64,000 nt of DNA from Roseiarcus sp963726105 (GCA_963726105.1 CAVSBJ010000024.1:434001-498000), one strand, 5' to 3'; positions 28,895 to 38,286 are shown, counted from the stretch's first letter. Notes: a model not told the origin generated them from the letters alone. Numbers and translations: made by a program.

Positions 28895-29642
28895 GTCCCA
28901 CTCCAAGATAGGCCTGCTTCACCTCCTCGTTCTCCGACACTTCGCGATAGTCGCCCTCGGCCAGGACGCGCCCGCGCGTCAGCACTGTGATGCGATGGGA
29001 GAGATTGGCGACCACCCTGAGATTGTGCTCGACCATCAGGATGGTGCGGTTCGCCGACACGCGACGGATGAGATCAGCCGTGCGATCGATGTCCTCGTGG
29101 CCCATGCCGGCCATCGGTTCATCGAGCAGCATCATCTCGGGCTCGACAGCGAGCGTCGTCGCCAGTTCGAGCGCTCGCTTGCGGCCATAGGAGATTTCGC
29201 CAGCCTTCGAATTGGCGAAAGCCCCCAGCCCAACGTCGTCCAGTAACGCCAACGCCCGTTCATTCAGCGGCTTAAGCGCCGCCTTGGAGCGCCAGAAGTC
29301 AAAGGAATCGCCACGCTTTCGCTGGAGCGCGATGCGAATATTCTCGAACGCGGTCAGGTGAGGAAACACCGCTGAAATCTGGAAGGAGCGGACCAGGCCT
29401 AGCCGCGCAACGTCGGCAGGCTTGAGATTGGTGATGTCGCGCCCGTTGAATGTGATTCGACCGCCGGTTGGGGCGATGAATTTCGACAGCATGTTGAAAC
29501 AAGTCGTCTTGCCCGCGCCGTTCGGCCCGATCAGCGCGTGGATCGTTCCTCGCTTGACGCGAAGCGAAACGTCGTTGACCGCGCGGAAATCCCCGAAGCT
29601 CTTGCTGAGGCCTTCCGTGACGAGAACATCGTCCATGCTCAT
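28887..29642 (-). CDS. livG: Branched-chain amino acid-type ABC transporter ATPase LivG
   Basis: This is a 251-residue ATPase: Walker A LIGPNGAGKTTCFNML, the LivG-type insertion around SAVFPHLTAFENIRIALQRK, a degenerate signature region EISYGRKRALELA, and Walker B MMLLDEPMAGMGHEDID. It is the first gene of the minus-strand cluster. No periplasmic binding protein (LivJ/K) gene is adjacent, so substrate specificity cannot be inferred. Confidence 0.94.
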   Translation of the reverse strand: MSMDDVLVTEGLSKSFGDFRAVNDVSLRVKRGTIHALIGPNGAGKTTCFNMLSKFIAPTGGRITFNGRDITNLKPADVARLGLVRSFQISAVFPHLTAFENIRIALQRKRGDSFDFWRSKAALKPLNERALALLDDVGLGAFANSKAGEISYGRKRALELATTLAVEPEMMLLDEPMAGMGHEDIDRTADLIRRVSANRTILMVEHNLRVVANLSHRITVLTRGRVLAEGDYREVSENEEVKQAYLGVGHG

Positions 29643-29820
29643 TCTCGCCGACCGGCCGAGCGCATGCGCTTCCCCCCAATGAAGGCCGGGGTCTATGAAG
29701 CCGCTGGAGCGGCGGTTGTAAAGCCCAAAAAGGCGACGCTACGACTAATGTCGGATCGCACCGCTCCGGATCACGACGCTGGAGCGAGGGTTCGCGCCGC
29801 CGCAATTTGGGCCGCTTCGA

Positions 29821-30813
29821 TTACCCTTCCGTCCTTCGATTGTGCAGCCTTCGCTCCCAGTCGAGCGCCTGACGCACGATATCGGCAAGATTGTCGCGGC
29901 TCGGTTTCCAACCAAGCAAGCTCCTTGCTCGGTCGGCCTTCGCCACGATAGCAGCCGGATCTCCCGCCCGCCGCCCTGAGACCACCACGGGAAAATCGAT
30001 CCCCGACACTCGTTTGACGACCTCAACGACCTCCTTGACCGTCTCCCCATGCCCATAGCCGCAATTGCAGACGACGCTCGCCCCGCCAGCGCGCAAATAA
30101 GCGAGCGCGCTCAAATGGGCGTCAATGAGGTCGGTGACCTGGATATAGTCCCGCACGCAGGTGCCGTCGCGGGTTGGATAGTCCTCGCCGAAGACCTCGA
30201 TTTTCGAATGAATTCCGAGCGCCGTCTGCACGGCGCGCTTGATGAGATGGGTGGCGTTGGGCGTCGACTGGCCGAGGCGGCCCTTGGGATCGGCGCCGGC
30301 GACGTTGAAATAACGCAGCGCGACGTAGCGGAAGTCATAGGCTTTGGATGCATCTTCGAGCATCCATTCGACCATGAGCTTGGATCGTCCATAAGGCGAA
30401 ATCGGCGCGAGCGCGGTTTCCTCTGACACCGGCTCGGCGCCGGTTTCGCCGTAAACCGCCGCAGTCGAGGAAAAGATGAACGTCTTCACCCCGCCGTTGA
30501 CCGCCGCCTCGATCAGGGCGCGTGCGTTGGAAACATTGTTGAGGTAGTAGCCGAGCGGATCGCGGACCGAGTCCGGCACGACAATCTTGGCGGCGAAATG
30601 GGCGATCGCATCGATCGCATGCTCCTTGATCAAGCGCCCGACCAGCTCCGTGTCGCCGGTGTCGCCGACGACAAGCGTGGCTCCTTCGGGGACCGCCCAG
30701 GCGAAGCCCGTGGAAAGATTGTCGAGAACGATGACAGTCTCGCCGGCGTCGAGAAGGCCGAGAACCATGTGGCCGCCGATATAACCGGCCCCGCCGGTCA
30801 CCAAAACGCTCAT
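29821..30813 (-). CDS. galE: UDP-glucose 4-epimerase
   Basis: GalE interconverts UDP-glucose and UDP-galactose for surface polysaccharides. The 330-residue extended SDR has GGAGYIGGH (7-15), the catalytic pair Tyr141/Lys145 in SPYGRSK and preceding Ser/Thr in FSSTAAVYG, plus the family segment RDGTCVRDYIQVTDL. The ATG at 30813 follows AAGGGGG. It is divergent from galU, whose product makes its substrate. Confidence 0.95.
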   Translation of the reverse strand: MSVLVTGGAGYIGGHMVLGLLDAGETVIVLDNLSTGFAWAVPEGATLVVGDTGDTELVGRLIKEHAIDAIAHFAAKIVVPDSVRDPLGYYLNNVSNARALIEAAVNGGVKTFIFSSTAAVYGETGAEPVSEETALAPISPYGRSKLMVEWMLEDASKAYDFRYVALRYFNVAGADPKGRLGQSTPNATHLIKRAVQTALGIHSKIEVFGEDYPTRDGTCVRDYIQVTDLIDAHLSALAYLRAGGASVVCNCGYGHGETVKEVVEVVKRVSGIDFPVVVSGRRAGDPAAIVAKADRARSLLGWKPSRDNLADIVRQALDWERRLHNRRTEG

Positions 30814-30960
30814 AGCCAGCCCCCTTTTCGATTGCCCCAATGCGAATTCAGCGGAAAAGACCCGCGTAGAACGGCTCGGCCGGAACTGATAGTCGGTTAT
30901 CAGGATTTCGCTAGGCCCGCCTCCCCTTCACCCTCCCGCCGACCGAGGAACCAGGCATTC

Positions 30961-31857
30961 ATGGACAAACCCATCCGTAAAGCGGTGCTGCCCGTCGCCG
31001 GTCTCGGCACGCGGTTCCTGCCTGCGACCAAAGCAATCCCGAAGGAGATGCTGACCATCGTCGACCGGCCAATTCTTCAGCATGTCGTCGATGAGGCGCG
31101 CGAAGCGGGCATTGAGCATTTCATTTTCGTGACCGGCCGCAACAAGGCGGTGATCGAGGATCACTTCGACGCGGCTTATGAACTCGAAGACACGCTGACC
31201 AAACGGGGAAAAAAGACCGAATATGCGGCGCTCATGGCCGATCTGCCGGCCGCCGGCGCGACCAGCTTCACCCGCCAGCAGGCGCCGCTCGGCCTTGGCC
31301 ACGCCGTCTGGTGCGCACGCGAAATCGTCGGCGACGAGCCGTTCGCGGTCCTGCTACCGGATATGGTTACTCGGGCCGGCTCCAAGGGCGGACGCTGCCT
31401 CGCACAGTGCGTGGCGGCGTTCGAGAAGCACGGCGGCAACATCATCGCGGTCGAGAAGGTCCCCCCGGCCGAAACCCATCAATATGGCATCGTCGGCGTT
31501 GGCGCCGACCATGGCGCGACCTTCGAGATCACCAAGATGGTCGAAAAGCCGAAGCAGGGGACGGCGCCCTCCAATCTCATCATTTCGGGGCGGTACATTC
31601 TTCAGCCGGAGATTTTCAAGATTCTGGAGCGGGTGGAAAAGGGCGCGGGCGGCGAGATCCAACTGACGGACGGCATGATCGAACTCGCCTGCAAGCAATC
31701 TTTTCATGGCGCACGGTTTGACGGGCGAACCTATGATTGCGGCTCGAAACTCGGATTCTTAAGCGCCAACCTCGCCTTCGCGCTCGACCGTAGCGACCTT
31801 GCGCCGGGTCTCAAGGAGGAACTGCGCGGGCTTGGCTTCACCCACAAGGGCGGTTGA
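30961..31857 (+). CDS. galU: UTP--glucose-1-phosphate uridylyltransferase
   Basis: GalU makes UDP-glucose from UTP and glucose-1-phosphate. The 298-residue protein carries the nucleotide-binding AVLPVAGLGTRFLPATKAIP, PKEMLTIVDRPILQHVVDEA, and the YDCGSKLGFLSANLAFAL tail. The ATG at 30961 is the natural start; the frame upstream reads through the galE promoter region without homology. It is followed ten bases later by an FMN enzyme. Confidence 0.97.
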   Translation: MDKPIRKAVLPVAGLGTRFLPATKAIPKEMLTIVDRPILQHVVDEAREAGIEHFIFVTGRNKAVIEDHFDAAYELEDTLTKRGKKTEYAALMADLPAAGATSFTRQQAPLGLGHAVWCAREIVGDEPFAVLLPDMVTRAGSKGGRCLAQCVAAFEKHGGNIIAVEKVPPAETHQYGIVGVGADHGATFEITKMVEKPKQGTAPSNLIISGRYILQPEIFKILERVEKGAGGEIQLTDGMIELACKQSFHGARFDGRTYDCGSKLGFLSANLAFALDRSDLAPGLKEELRGLGFTHKGG

Positions 31858-31867
31858 TATCGACGCG

Positions 31868-33037
31868 ATGACCGCAGCCGTCCTTCGCCGCTGCATAACA
31901 ATCGGGGATCTGCGAAGCGCCGCTCAGCGGCGACTCCCCAAGCTCGTGTTCGACTTCATCGACGGCGGCGCGCGCGACGAACAGACCCTTTCCGAAAACC
32001 GAAGAGCGTTTGACGCCTGGCGCCTCATGCCCCGTGTCGGCGTCGATGTCAGCGAACGTCGGCTGGAAACGACCCTGATGAGCAAACCGATCGGCCTCCC
32101 TCTGGTTTTGGCGCCGACGGGATTGGCGGGGCTTTTCAGGCCGCGGGGCGAGATGCTGGCCTGCCGCGCGGCGACTGCCGCTGGCATTCCCTACTGCCTG
32201 TCCACCAACTCGATCGCCTCCATTGAAGCCGTCGCCGCCGACGTCCCGGACAGCGATCGCTGGTTTCAGCTCTATCCGTTGCGGGACCGCGATCTTATGG
32301 ACGATATGCTGCGGCGTGCGGCTGAAAACGGCTATCGGACCCTTTGCTTTACCGTTGACCTGGCGATCCAGGGGCGTCGGGAACGCGACGTCCGAAACGG
32401 CTTCACGCTGCCGTTGCGGCCCACGATGCGGACGGTGTTTGATGTCGTTCGGCGGCCGGCCTGGCTGTACGGCCTTGCTCGCAATCCGGTGTCCTTCGGC
32501 AATTTTTCGCCGAGCATGCGGGGCGGCGGAATGACGATCGCCCAGCACGTTGCGACCCTCTTCGATCCGTCCGCGGACTGGGCCCTGATCGCCCAGATTC
32601 GCAAGCGCTGGAACGGCCCGTTTGTAGTCAAGGGCGTGCTGCACCCTGAGGATGCCCGAGCGGCGGTGCGGGCGGGTGCCGAGGCCGTGATCGTGTCCAA
32701 TCATGGCGGCCGTCAGCTCGATGCGGCGCTCGGCGCCTGCGCAGCCCTGCCGGGTGTGGTCGCGGCGATTAGAGGTGAAGCGGATATCATCCTCGATGGC
32801 GGCATACGGCGCGGGACCGACATCCTCAAAGCCCTTGCGCTCGGAGCTCGCGCCTGCATGATCGGACGTCCTTTCCTCTGGGGCTTGGCGGTTGCCGGCG
32901 GGGACGGCGTGCGACATGCAATCGACATTTTGGCGGCCGAGCTTGACGAAGCCATGGCGCTGGCTGGCTTGCGCGATGTCGCCGCCGTCACGGCCGATTT
33001 CGTCCGGCCCGCATTAAGCCCAGGGAGTCAACCTTGA
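31868..33037 (+). CDS. FMN-dependent alpha-hydroxy-acid dehydrogenase (lactate/glycolate/mandelate type)
   Basis: The 389-residue flavoenzyme oxidises a 2-hydroxyacid to the ketoacid. Visible are FDFIDGGARDEQTLSENR, the FMN-binding LVLAPTGLAGLFRP, the substrate region WFQLYPLRDRD, the catalytic VSNHGGRQLD (His and Arg), and DGGIRRGTDILKALALGA. The specific substrate is not clear from sequence. It follows galU by 10 bases and its stop overlaps the start of the RraA-like gene (TTGA). Confidence 0.9.
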   Translation: MTAAVLRRCITIGDLRSAAQRRLPKLVFDFIDGGARDEQTLSENRRAFDAWRLMPRVGVDVSERRLETTLMSKPIGLPLVLAPTGLAGLFRPRGEMLACRAATAAGIPYCLSTNSIASIEAVAADVPDSDRWFQLYPLRDRDLMDDMLRRAAENGYRTLCFTVDLAIQGRRERDVRNGFTLPLRPTMRTVFDVVRRPAWLYGLARNPVSFGNFSPSMRGGGMTIAQHVATLFDPSADWALIAQIRKRWNGPFVVKGVLHPEDARAAVRAGAEAVIVSNHGGRQLDAALGACAALPGVVAAIRGEADIILDGGIRRGTDILKALALGARACMIGRPFLWGLAVAGGDGVRHAIDILAAELDEAMALAGLRDVAAVTADFVRPALSPGSQP

Positions 33038-33730
33038 CCGTCGCTGTTCACACGGTCTCTGCGAGCGATCTGACCAAGGCCGAGGTCGAGCGCTGGCGCG
33101 ATATTCCCGTGGCCGTCGCCGTCGACGTCGGGCGAGCGAAGGGGCAGATTGATCCAGCAATCCGGCCGCTCATGCCCGCCGGGCGGCAGCCCCGCCTGTT
33201 CGGGCGCGCCGTCACCGCATTATGCGAGCCGCCCGACTTCGGGGCCGTTCTCCTGGCCATCGACTACCATCGGAGCGGGCGACGTTTTGGTGATCGCGGC
33301 TCAGGGTCGCGCCGAGACGGCGATGATCGGCGAGATTTTGAGCGGACAGGCGCGGCGGCGCGGGGCGGTCGGGGTCATTTGCGATGGTGCGATCCGCGAT
33401 GTCGCGACGCTGGCCCAATGGGCGGATTTCCCTGTCTTCACGCGTCACGTCACCCCGCGTGGTCCCTGGTCCGCCGAGCGTGGCGCGGTCAACGCGCCGG
33501 TGGTGTTCGGCGGCCAGAGGATTGGCCCGGGCGACCTCCTTATCGGCGATGACGACGGGCTTGTGGCGCTCGACGCCGACGCCATTCGAAGCCGAATTGG
33601 CGATGCGGAAGCCAAGCTCAGCCTCGAGGCGGAATGGCAGGCGAGCCTCGCCGCCGGCCGGTCGATGGCGGAAACCTTCGGACTGGCAAAGCCGGCGCCA
33701 GTTGGAAAGCCAACGCGCGAGGTCCCTTAA
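33034..33730 (+). pseudogene. RraA-like / HMG aldolase family gene with a frameshift
   Basis: The first part (from TTG 33034, SD GGGAG) reads DIPVAVAVDVGRAKGQIDPA and LFGRAVTALCEPPDFGAVLLA. The matching remainder is in the +1 frame: GAGDVLVIAAQGRAETAMIG, GVICDGAIRDVATL, and GDDDGLVALDADA. Together they make a normal RraA/4-hydroxy-4-methyl-2-oxoglutarate aldolase-type protein of about 230 residues. The shift lies near 33262-33272, between AIDY and the GAGDV strand. It is either a true pseudogene or a base error in the sequence. A role beside the FMN enzyme in hydroxyacid metabolism is an inference. Confidence 0.75.
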
Positions 33731-33773
33731 GCTGCGTTTTCCAATCGCGCTGGCGAATGGTAAACAGCGGCGG

Positions 33774-34763
33774 ATGATTCAGGAGCAGACCAGCGCCGTT
33801 CTGTCGGCGCTCCGCACCGTCGCCACCGAGCGCAAGGGCCTCGATGCGCTCGAGGAAGCGATCCGCGCGACGGGCGAGGGCGGGCTTGGAGCCGCGCTCT
33901 CGGAAGCGGTCAAGACGATCTCGGCCGCACGCGGCCGCGTCATCGTGACCGGCATCGGCAAATCGGGGCACATCGCGCGCAAGATCGCGGCGACCCTCGC
34001 TTCGACCGGCGAGCCCGCCTTCTTCGTCCATCCGGCCGAGGCCAGCCACGGCGATCTCGGCATGGTGCAGATTGGCGACGTCGTGCTGGCCATCTCCTGG
34101 TCGGGCGAGACGGCGGAACTGGCGGCGATCGTCACTTTCGCCAAACGCTACGCCATTCCACTGATCGCTATGACCGCCGAGGCCGACAGCACGCTCGGCC
34201 GCGAGGCCGACGTCTGTCTCGCGATGCCGGTCGCGCCGGAGGCCTGCCCCAATGGGCTCGCCCCGACCACGTCGACGACGATGCAGTTGGTGCTTGGCGA
34301 CGCGCTGGCGATCGCGCTGCTCGAGGGTCGCGGCTTCACCGCGCTCGACTTCCGTGCGCTTCATCCAGGCGGCAAGCTCGGGGCCAAGCTGGCGCATGTG
34401 CGTGAAGTCATGCACACAGGCGACCGCGTGCCGCGCATCGACGCGAACGCCCGAATGGCCGAGGCGATCGTCGAGATGACGTCGAAGGGTTTCGGCTGCG
34501 TCGCCGTTTTCGACGATGGCGGGCGCCTCGCCGGCATCATTACCGACGGCGATTTGCGCCGTCACCTGAAGCCGGATTTCTCCCTCGATACGCCGGTCGG
34601 CGCGATCATGACCCGGCGGCCCCGCACGATCGGGCCTGATGCGCTGGTCGCGGAGGCGCTTGAGCTGATCAGCCACAAGATCCAGGCGCTTCTGGTTGTC
34701 GAGCGGGGCCAAGTGGTTGGAATCGTGAACTTTCACGATCTCATGCGCATCGGGGCGTTCTGA
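33774..34763 (+). CDS. kdsD: Arabinose-5-phosphate isomerase (KdsD/KpsF family)
   Basis: KdsD converts ribulose-5-phosphate to arabinose-5-phosphate, the first step to KDO of lipopolysaccharide. The 329-residue protein has the SIS domain (VIVTGIGKSGHIARKIAATL, FFVHPAEASHGDLGM, AISWSGETAEL, PTTSTTMQLVLGDALAIAL) followed by two CBS domains (about 205-325). The ATG at 33774 gives the usual length; the open frame upstream overlaps the RraA-like gene and lacks homology. Confidence 0.95.
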   Translation: MIQEQTSAVLSALRTVATERKGLDALEEAIRATGEGGLGAALSEAVKTISAARGRVIVTGIGKSGHIARKIAATLASTGEPAFFVHPAEASHGDLGMVQIGDVVLAISWSGETAELAAIVTFAKRYAIPLIAMTAEADSTLGREADVCLAMPVAPEACPNGLAPTTSTTMQLVLGDALAIALLEGRGFTALDFRALHPGGKLGAKLAHVREVMHTGDRVPRIDANARMAEAIVEMTSKGFGCVAVFDDGGRLAGIITDGDLRRHLKPDFSLDTPVGAIMTRRPRTIGPDALVAEALELISHKIQALLVVERGQVVGIVNFHDLMRIGAF

Positions 34764-35087
34764 GGTGCGGCGCCGACCATCCGAGAATTACCGTCAGCGC
34801 GCCGTGATCAATTCTGCACGCGCGCGAGCGTTTTCAGGGGCTTAAGCTTCTTTTTCTGCAACTGGAATCGATCATTACACACTTTGTGTATGTATACGAT
34901 CGGAAGAATGCTGACGGACACCCAAAAGCGACCATGATGGCGATGGCAAATAGGGCCGCTGACTTAACCAAGCCCACGGCGTACGGCCGGGTTCAGCGAC
35001 GCGCTCACGAGAACAAAAGTGAGAACCGCTCCTTCCGATAAGCAGAAAATTGTGCTAGGTCTTGGCTTCAGGTTTCAGGAGGTAGGC
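34764..35087. other. Gene-free stretch upstream of a small ORF
   Basis: Nothing with family resemblance was seen. The interval is less GC-rich than average and holds a small palindrome ACACA-CTT-TGTGT near 34877-34889 that could be an operator. A 35-codon frame beginning near 34934 lacks a ribosome-binding site. Confidence 0.5.
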
Positions 35088-35195
35088 ATGACGGAAGTCG
35101 AGTATCGGGCGATTTCGCCACAGGCTCTCACGGAACTCATCCGCCAGAGCCAGGCGTGCCGCGCGGGCGCCCGTACAGTGAGCGATTGCCAGTGA
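35088..35195 (+). CDS. Putative 35-residue small protein with a strong ribosome-binding site
   Basis: This ATG is preceded by AGGAGG at good spacing. The product MTEVEYRAISPQALTELIRQ followed by SQACRAGARTVSDCQ is hydrophilic, with two cysteines and a predicted helix. I do not recognise it. It could equally be the 5' remnant of a longer gene. The next ORF starts 86 bases downstream on the same strand. Confidence 0.4.
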   Translation: MTEVEYRAISPQALTELIRQSQACRAGARTVSDCQ

Positions 35196-35280
35196 TCATC
35201 GCGCAATGACGCCAACGGGGCTACTTGGTGCGCCATTGCCGACTGCGATTGGAGTTTTCAGGCGACGAGAGGAGGGCGCC

Positions 35281-35538
35281 TTGACTGACAAGACAAGCCG
35301 GATCGGCGAGATCGTCGAGATTATGCTCGACACCTGGGACTTGCCGGCCGATTGCAATGAGGGCGAACTCTTCACCTACGCCGAGACGCTCTACGACCGC
35401 ATCATCGCCGGCGACAGCAAGGATAAGCTTTACGCCTATCTTTCCGAGGTTCAGGTCGACCATCTTGAAATGGCGAAAACGGAAGCGTTCAGGACGATTG
35501 TCGACCGCGCCGTCGAACTCGCGAGCCGGCCGAGCTGA
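35281..35538 (+). CDS. Small acidic hypothetical protein (85 residues)
   Basis: I chose the TTG at 35281 because GAGGAGGG lies just upstream; a longer frame from an ATG at 35206 adds residues without coding character. The protein is acidic and helical (IGEIVEIMLDTWDLPADCNE, LYDRIIAGDSKDKLYAYLSE), with no signal or membrane segment. I recognise no family. Context gives no function. Confidence 0.6.
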   Translation: MTDKTSRIGEIVEIMLDTWDLPADCNEGELFTYAETLYDRIIAGDSKDKLYAYLSEVQVDHLEMAKTEAFRTIVDRAVELASRPS

Positions 35539-35868
35539 AGCGCCGGCGCGCGTGTCCCGAATAGGCTGCCTCGGCTTCGCAGGATCCTCTCCGCGACGCA
35601 AATGGGACCCTTAAGACACCAGATCAGACATTCTGTGATGAAGCTCACAGTCCAATTTCAATCGCAGTTTATACTCGCGCCGTTGCGCGAAAAGGGACCG
35701 TGCCGCGAGTTGCTGCGGACGGCTTGAGATAGGTATTTTTTCCTATGGACAAGCCGAATCCGCGGTCCGCAGTCTCGATCCTCGAGCGAAGTCGAGCAGT
35801 GGTCCTGAGCTCGAAACGCGTCATATGGGCCAACCGGTTCTGTTCCTTTACGAATATGGAGTTCATCC
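35539..35868. other. Gene-free stretch upstream of the 678-residue protein gene
   Basis: No gene was found. A small inverted repeat ATAGG-TATTTTTT-CCTAT lies near 35731-35748. The final part is the presumed promoter and leader of the downstream gene, but no convincing -35/-10 pair stands out. Confidence 0.45.
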
Positions 35869-37905
35869 ATGTCCTTGATGTTCTCAGTCGCGGCGCCCGA
35901 GGGGCTTAGGCCCGACCCGGACGAGAATTCCGCGCCGATCGCGACGCTCGACCCGAGCGATGTCGTGAGTATCGATAAGACCTTGGACCCTTGGACCAAG
36001 GTCACGCTGACCAAAGCCGGCCTTCCCCTTGCAGGCTGGATTATCTCGGCGGACCTCATTCCCGTGCAGCAGGCGACCCTCAGGCTGTTCGACGAGCCGC
36101 TAGGCAATCTCCTGCAAACGCTGACGGGGCGCATCGACATCCTGGCGAAAGTCGCGACCTGGGCCAAGGTGAAGGTCACGCCCCCGGACGGATCGGCGCC
36201 TGCGGTCGGCTGGACCGAGGATGTCGCCGCCGCCCCCGCGCCGACAGACCCCGGCAAGCCCGCCGGATCGCCGGCTGTTGACCCGGGCGTGCGGCCGGCC
36301 CCGGCCGGCGACGATCTTGTGCTTGGGGCGAACGAGCGCTACCGCGAGGCGCTGCTGCAAGCCCAATCCATCACCAGCATTGACGCCGCCGCCCTCGCGG
36401 CGCTCATCGACGCCGAGGCGGCCAAAATCAGCAGCGGCGCCGACGCTGGCGTCTGGGACCCAAAGTCGAACAACGCAAGCACGAGTGCGTCGGGACTCAC
36501 ACAGTTCCTTGAGGACACCTGGTGCGACATGGCCCGCCGTCCGGGCAAGGTTCTCAACAAGGCGGCCCGGCAAAACGGAATGGTGACCGGCAACAACCAA
36601 CTCGTGGCCAATATGAGAAAGGGACTGCTGGCCCTGCGTTTCGACCCGACCCTGTCGATCGTCACGGCTGCCGAATATGGCTTCGACAACCTCAACGCCT
36701 TGATCAAGGATAAGCTTGTCGAATCCGACGTCGGAGACGACGATCGAGCTTGGCATATCTACCTCTGCCACCACGAAGGGCTCGCCGGCGCGGAGCATTT
36801 CCTGCGCAACGACCAGACAATCTCGTTCAGCAAGTTGGTCTCGCAAGTGGGGATGGCGCGCGCGAACCAGCTCGTGTTCGCAGCGGGCGGCGACGTCACC
36901 ATCGCCTACCGCAAATGGCTGACCGACTTTATGGAGCAGAAGATCCAGCCGTCGCGGTTCCGCCTGGGAAAAGCGCCGTCGGGCACTGTGATCGCCCCGA
37001 CCGCGCGAGCCTTGGGCAAGTTTCAAGGACCGGCGATCGCATTCGACACCCTCGCAGGCGAACGGCCGGACCTCGTTCTCGAAACGCAGCAGATCCTTTC
37101 AAACCTGGGCTATCTCGACCCGCCGCCTGACGGTTTCATGGGTCCGACGACGAGATGGGCGATCACCGAGTTCTGCAAGCTGAACGGTCTCTCCGCGACC
37201 GACGGCTTCACCAAAGACATAGCCGCCGCGCTGTTGAGCCCGCATCAGCTTCTGCCCGAGATCCGCGCGTGCGGGCAATGGATCGATCGCATCATCGCCT
37301 ACATGCAGACGAAGAATTATTTCATCTGCCGCCACCCCGACTGCAAGAACATCGTCTATGTCGAAGGCGTCGATGCGGATGGAAACCTCGATCCGCAAAC
37401 GTCGAACGTGTTCGAGGACCTCCGGGTCGTTTTCTCCATTGGACCGGACGGCAAACCGCTCATTCAGCCATGGATCGCGACGACGGCGCCGGGGAAACCG
37501 TACGTGATGAATCCCATGAATCCGAAAGGCGCGGCGCGTATCGCGCTTGGCCAGTACAAGTCCTGGGCCGTCGGCACGCATGTCGGCGCTTCGGGAACCG
37601 ATCCGCACGAGGCGCTGATCCAATGCGCGCCGATCGACATCTATCGCGACAGCAAGAGAGACTTCAAACGCGAAGGTCCGATTTTCACTGGCATTTTTGG
37701 CATCAATCAGCACTGGGGTTACGACCAGCCCAAGGATGACGTGGGCACGGCGAGCGCCGGCTGCCTGGTCGGAGAAAAGAGGGACGGCCATCGGGCGTTC
37801 ATGGCGGTGATCAAGTCGGATCCGCAATTCCGCGCCAACAACGGCTACAAGTTCATGGCCGCGGTCGTGCCTGGCCACGAAGCGCTCGCGGCTCCGGCCG
37901 CCTGA
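35869..37905 (+). CDS. Large leaderless multidomain protein with peptidoglycan-enzyme features
   Basis: This is a 678-residue protein without an N-terminal signal peptide or membrane segment. Residues about 25-85 look like a bacterial SH3-type fold. After a Pro/Ala linker (115-145), residues about 150-345 resemble a lysozyme-like/transglycosylase fold (WDPKSNNASTSASGLTQFLE, TAAEYGFDNLNALI). About 390-460 is a PG_binding_1-like repeat (LVLETQQILSNLGYLDPPPD). The C-terminal 200 residues carry GINQHWGYDQPKDDVGTASA followed by GCLVG, with His615 and Cys632 arranged as in L,D-transpeptidase or phage-lysin-like enzymes. It is likely a murein hydrolase or effector; assignment is by inspection only. 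Confidence 0.6.
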   Translation: MSLMFSVAAPEGLRPDPDENSAPIATLDPSDVVSIDKTLDPWTKVTLTKAGLPLAGWIISADLIPVQQATLRLFDEPLGNLLQTLTGRIDILAKVATWAKVKVTPPDGSAPAVGWTEDVAAAPAPTDPGKPAGSPAVDPGVRPAPAGDDLVLGANERYREALLQAQSITSIDAAALAALIDAEAAKISSGADAGVWDPKSNNASTSASGLTQFLEDTWCDMARRPGKVLNKAARQNGMVTGNNQLVANMRKGLLALRFDPTLSIVTAAEYGFDNLNALIKDKLVESDVGDDDRAWHIYLCHHEGLAGAEHFLRNDQTISFSKLVSQVGMARANQLVFAAGGDVTIAYRKWLTDFMEQKIQPSRFRLGKAPSGTVIAPTARALGKFQGPAIAFDTLAGERPDLVLETQQILSNLGYLDPPPDGFMGPTTRWAITEFCKLNGLSATDGFTKDIAAALLSPHQLLPEIRACGQWIDRIIAYMQTKNYFICRHPDCKNIVYVEGVDADGNLDPQTSNVFEDLRVVFSIGPDGKPLIQPWIATTAPGKPYVMNPMNPKGAARIALGQYKSWAVGTHVGASGTDPHEALIQCAPIDIYRDSKRDFKREGPIFTGIFGINQHWGYDQPKDDVGTASAGCLVGEKRDGHRAFMAVIKSDPQFRANNGYKFMAAVVPGHEALAAPAA

Positions 37906-38286
37906 TCTTCGCCAAGGCCTGCGCGCGGCCGCGGTTCGGACCCCGGCCAAGCCGATAAAAGAGAGTAAGCGTCAATAAACGCAGCCGCGTGGACGAATTC
38001 TTCGACGGGTGACGTTTTGGAGTCCTGATCTCAATCGGACAGGATTCTTAGGACTCCGACCGAATCAAAGGCCGGGGTTGATGTCGACAACGATGGATGA
38101 GGACGATTGGACGCACACGCTGGCGGTGTTTCGCGCCTGGCGCGGCGTGGACACACTTCAGATGTCTGGAGATCCACCGCGATGACGCTCGGGTCTTGTG
38201 ACGGTGAAAAAAGTGCGCCCTGAAGATCATGTCGCAAACCCGCGCATCCGTCTGATGGCCGCGGCGATTTCGCCCACGTCTGCCTG
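37906..38286. other. Intergenic region with an inverted repeat and a short transposase-like frame
   Basis: Bases 38019-38026 (GGAGTCCT) pair exactly with 38050-38057, with an inner AATC/GATT pair, but no T-run follows. A 34-codon frame at 38081-38185 (MSTTMDEDDWTHTLAVFRAW) recalls the first residues of some IS5-type transposases. It is probably debris of a mobile element; weak evidence. Confidence 0.35.

Noticed and set aside
31838..34736. Two long minus-strand frames opposite the FMN enzyme and kdsD
   Set aside because: Both opposing genes show full catalytic motifs; the antisense frames are charged low-complexity sequence.
37906..38286. Rho-independent terminator at the GGAGTCCT inverted repeat
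   Set aside because: The stem is followed by no T-run on either strand, so termination is not supported.
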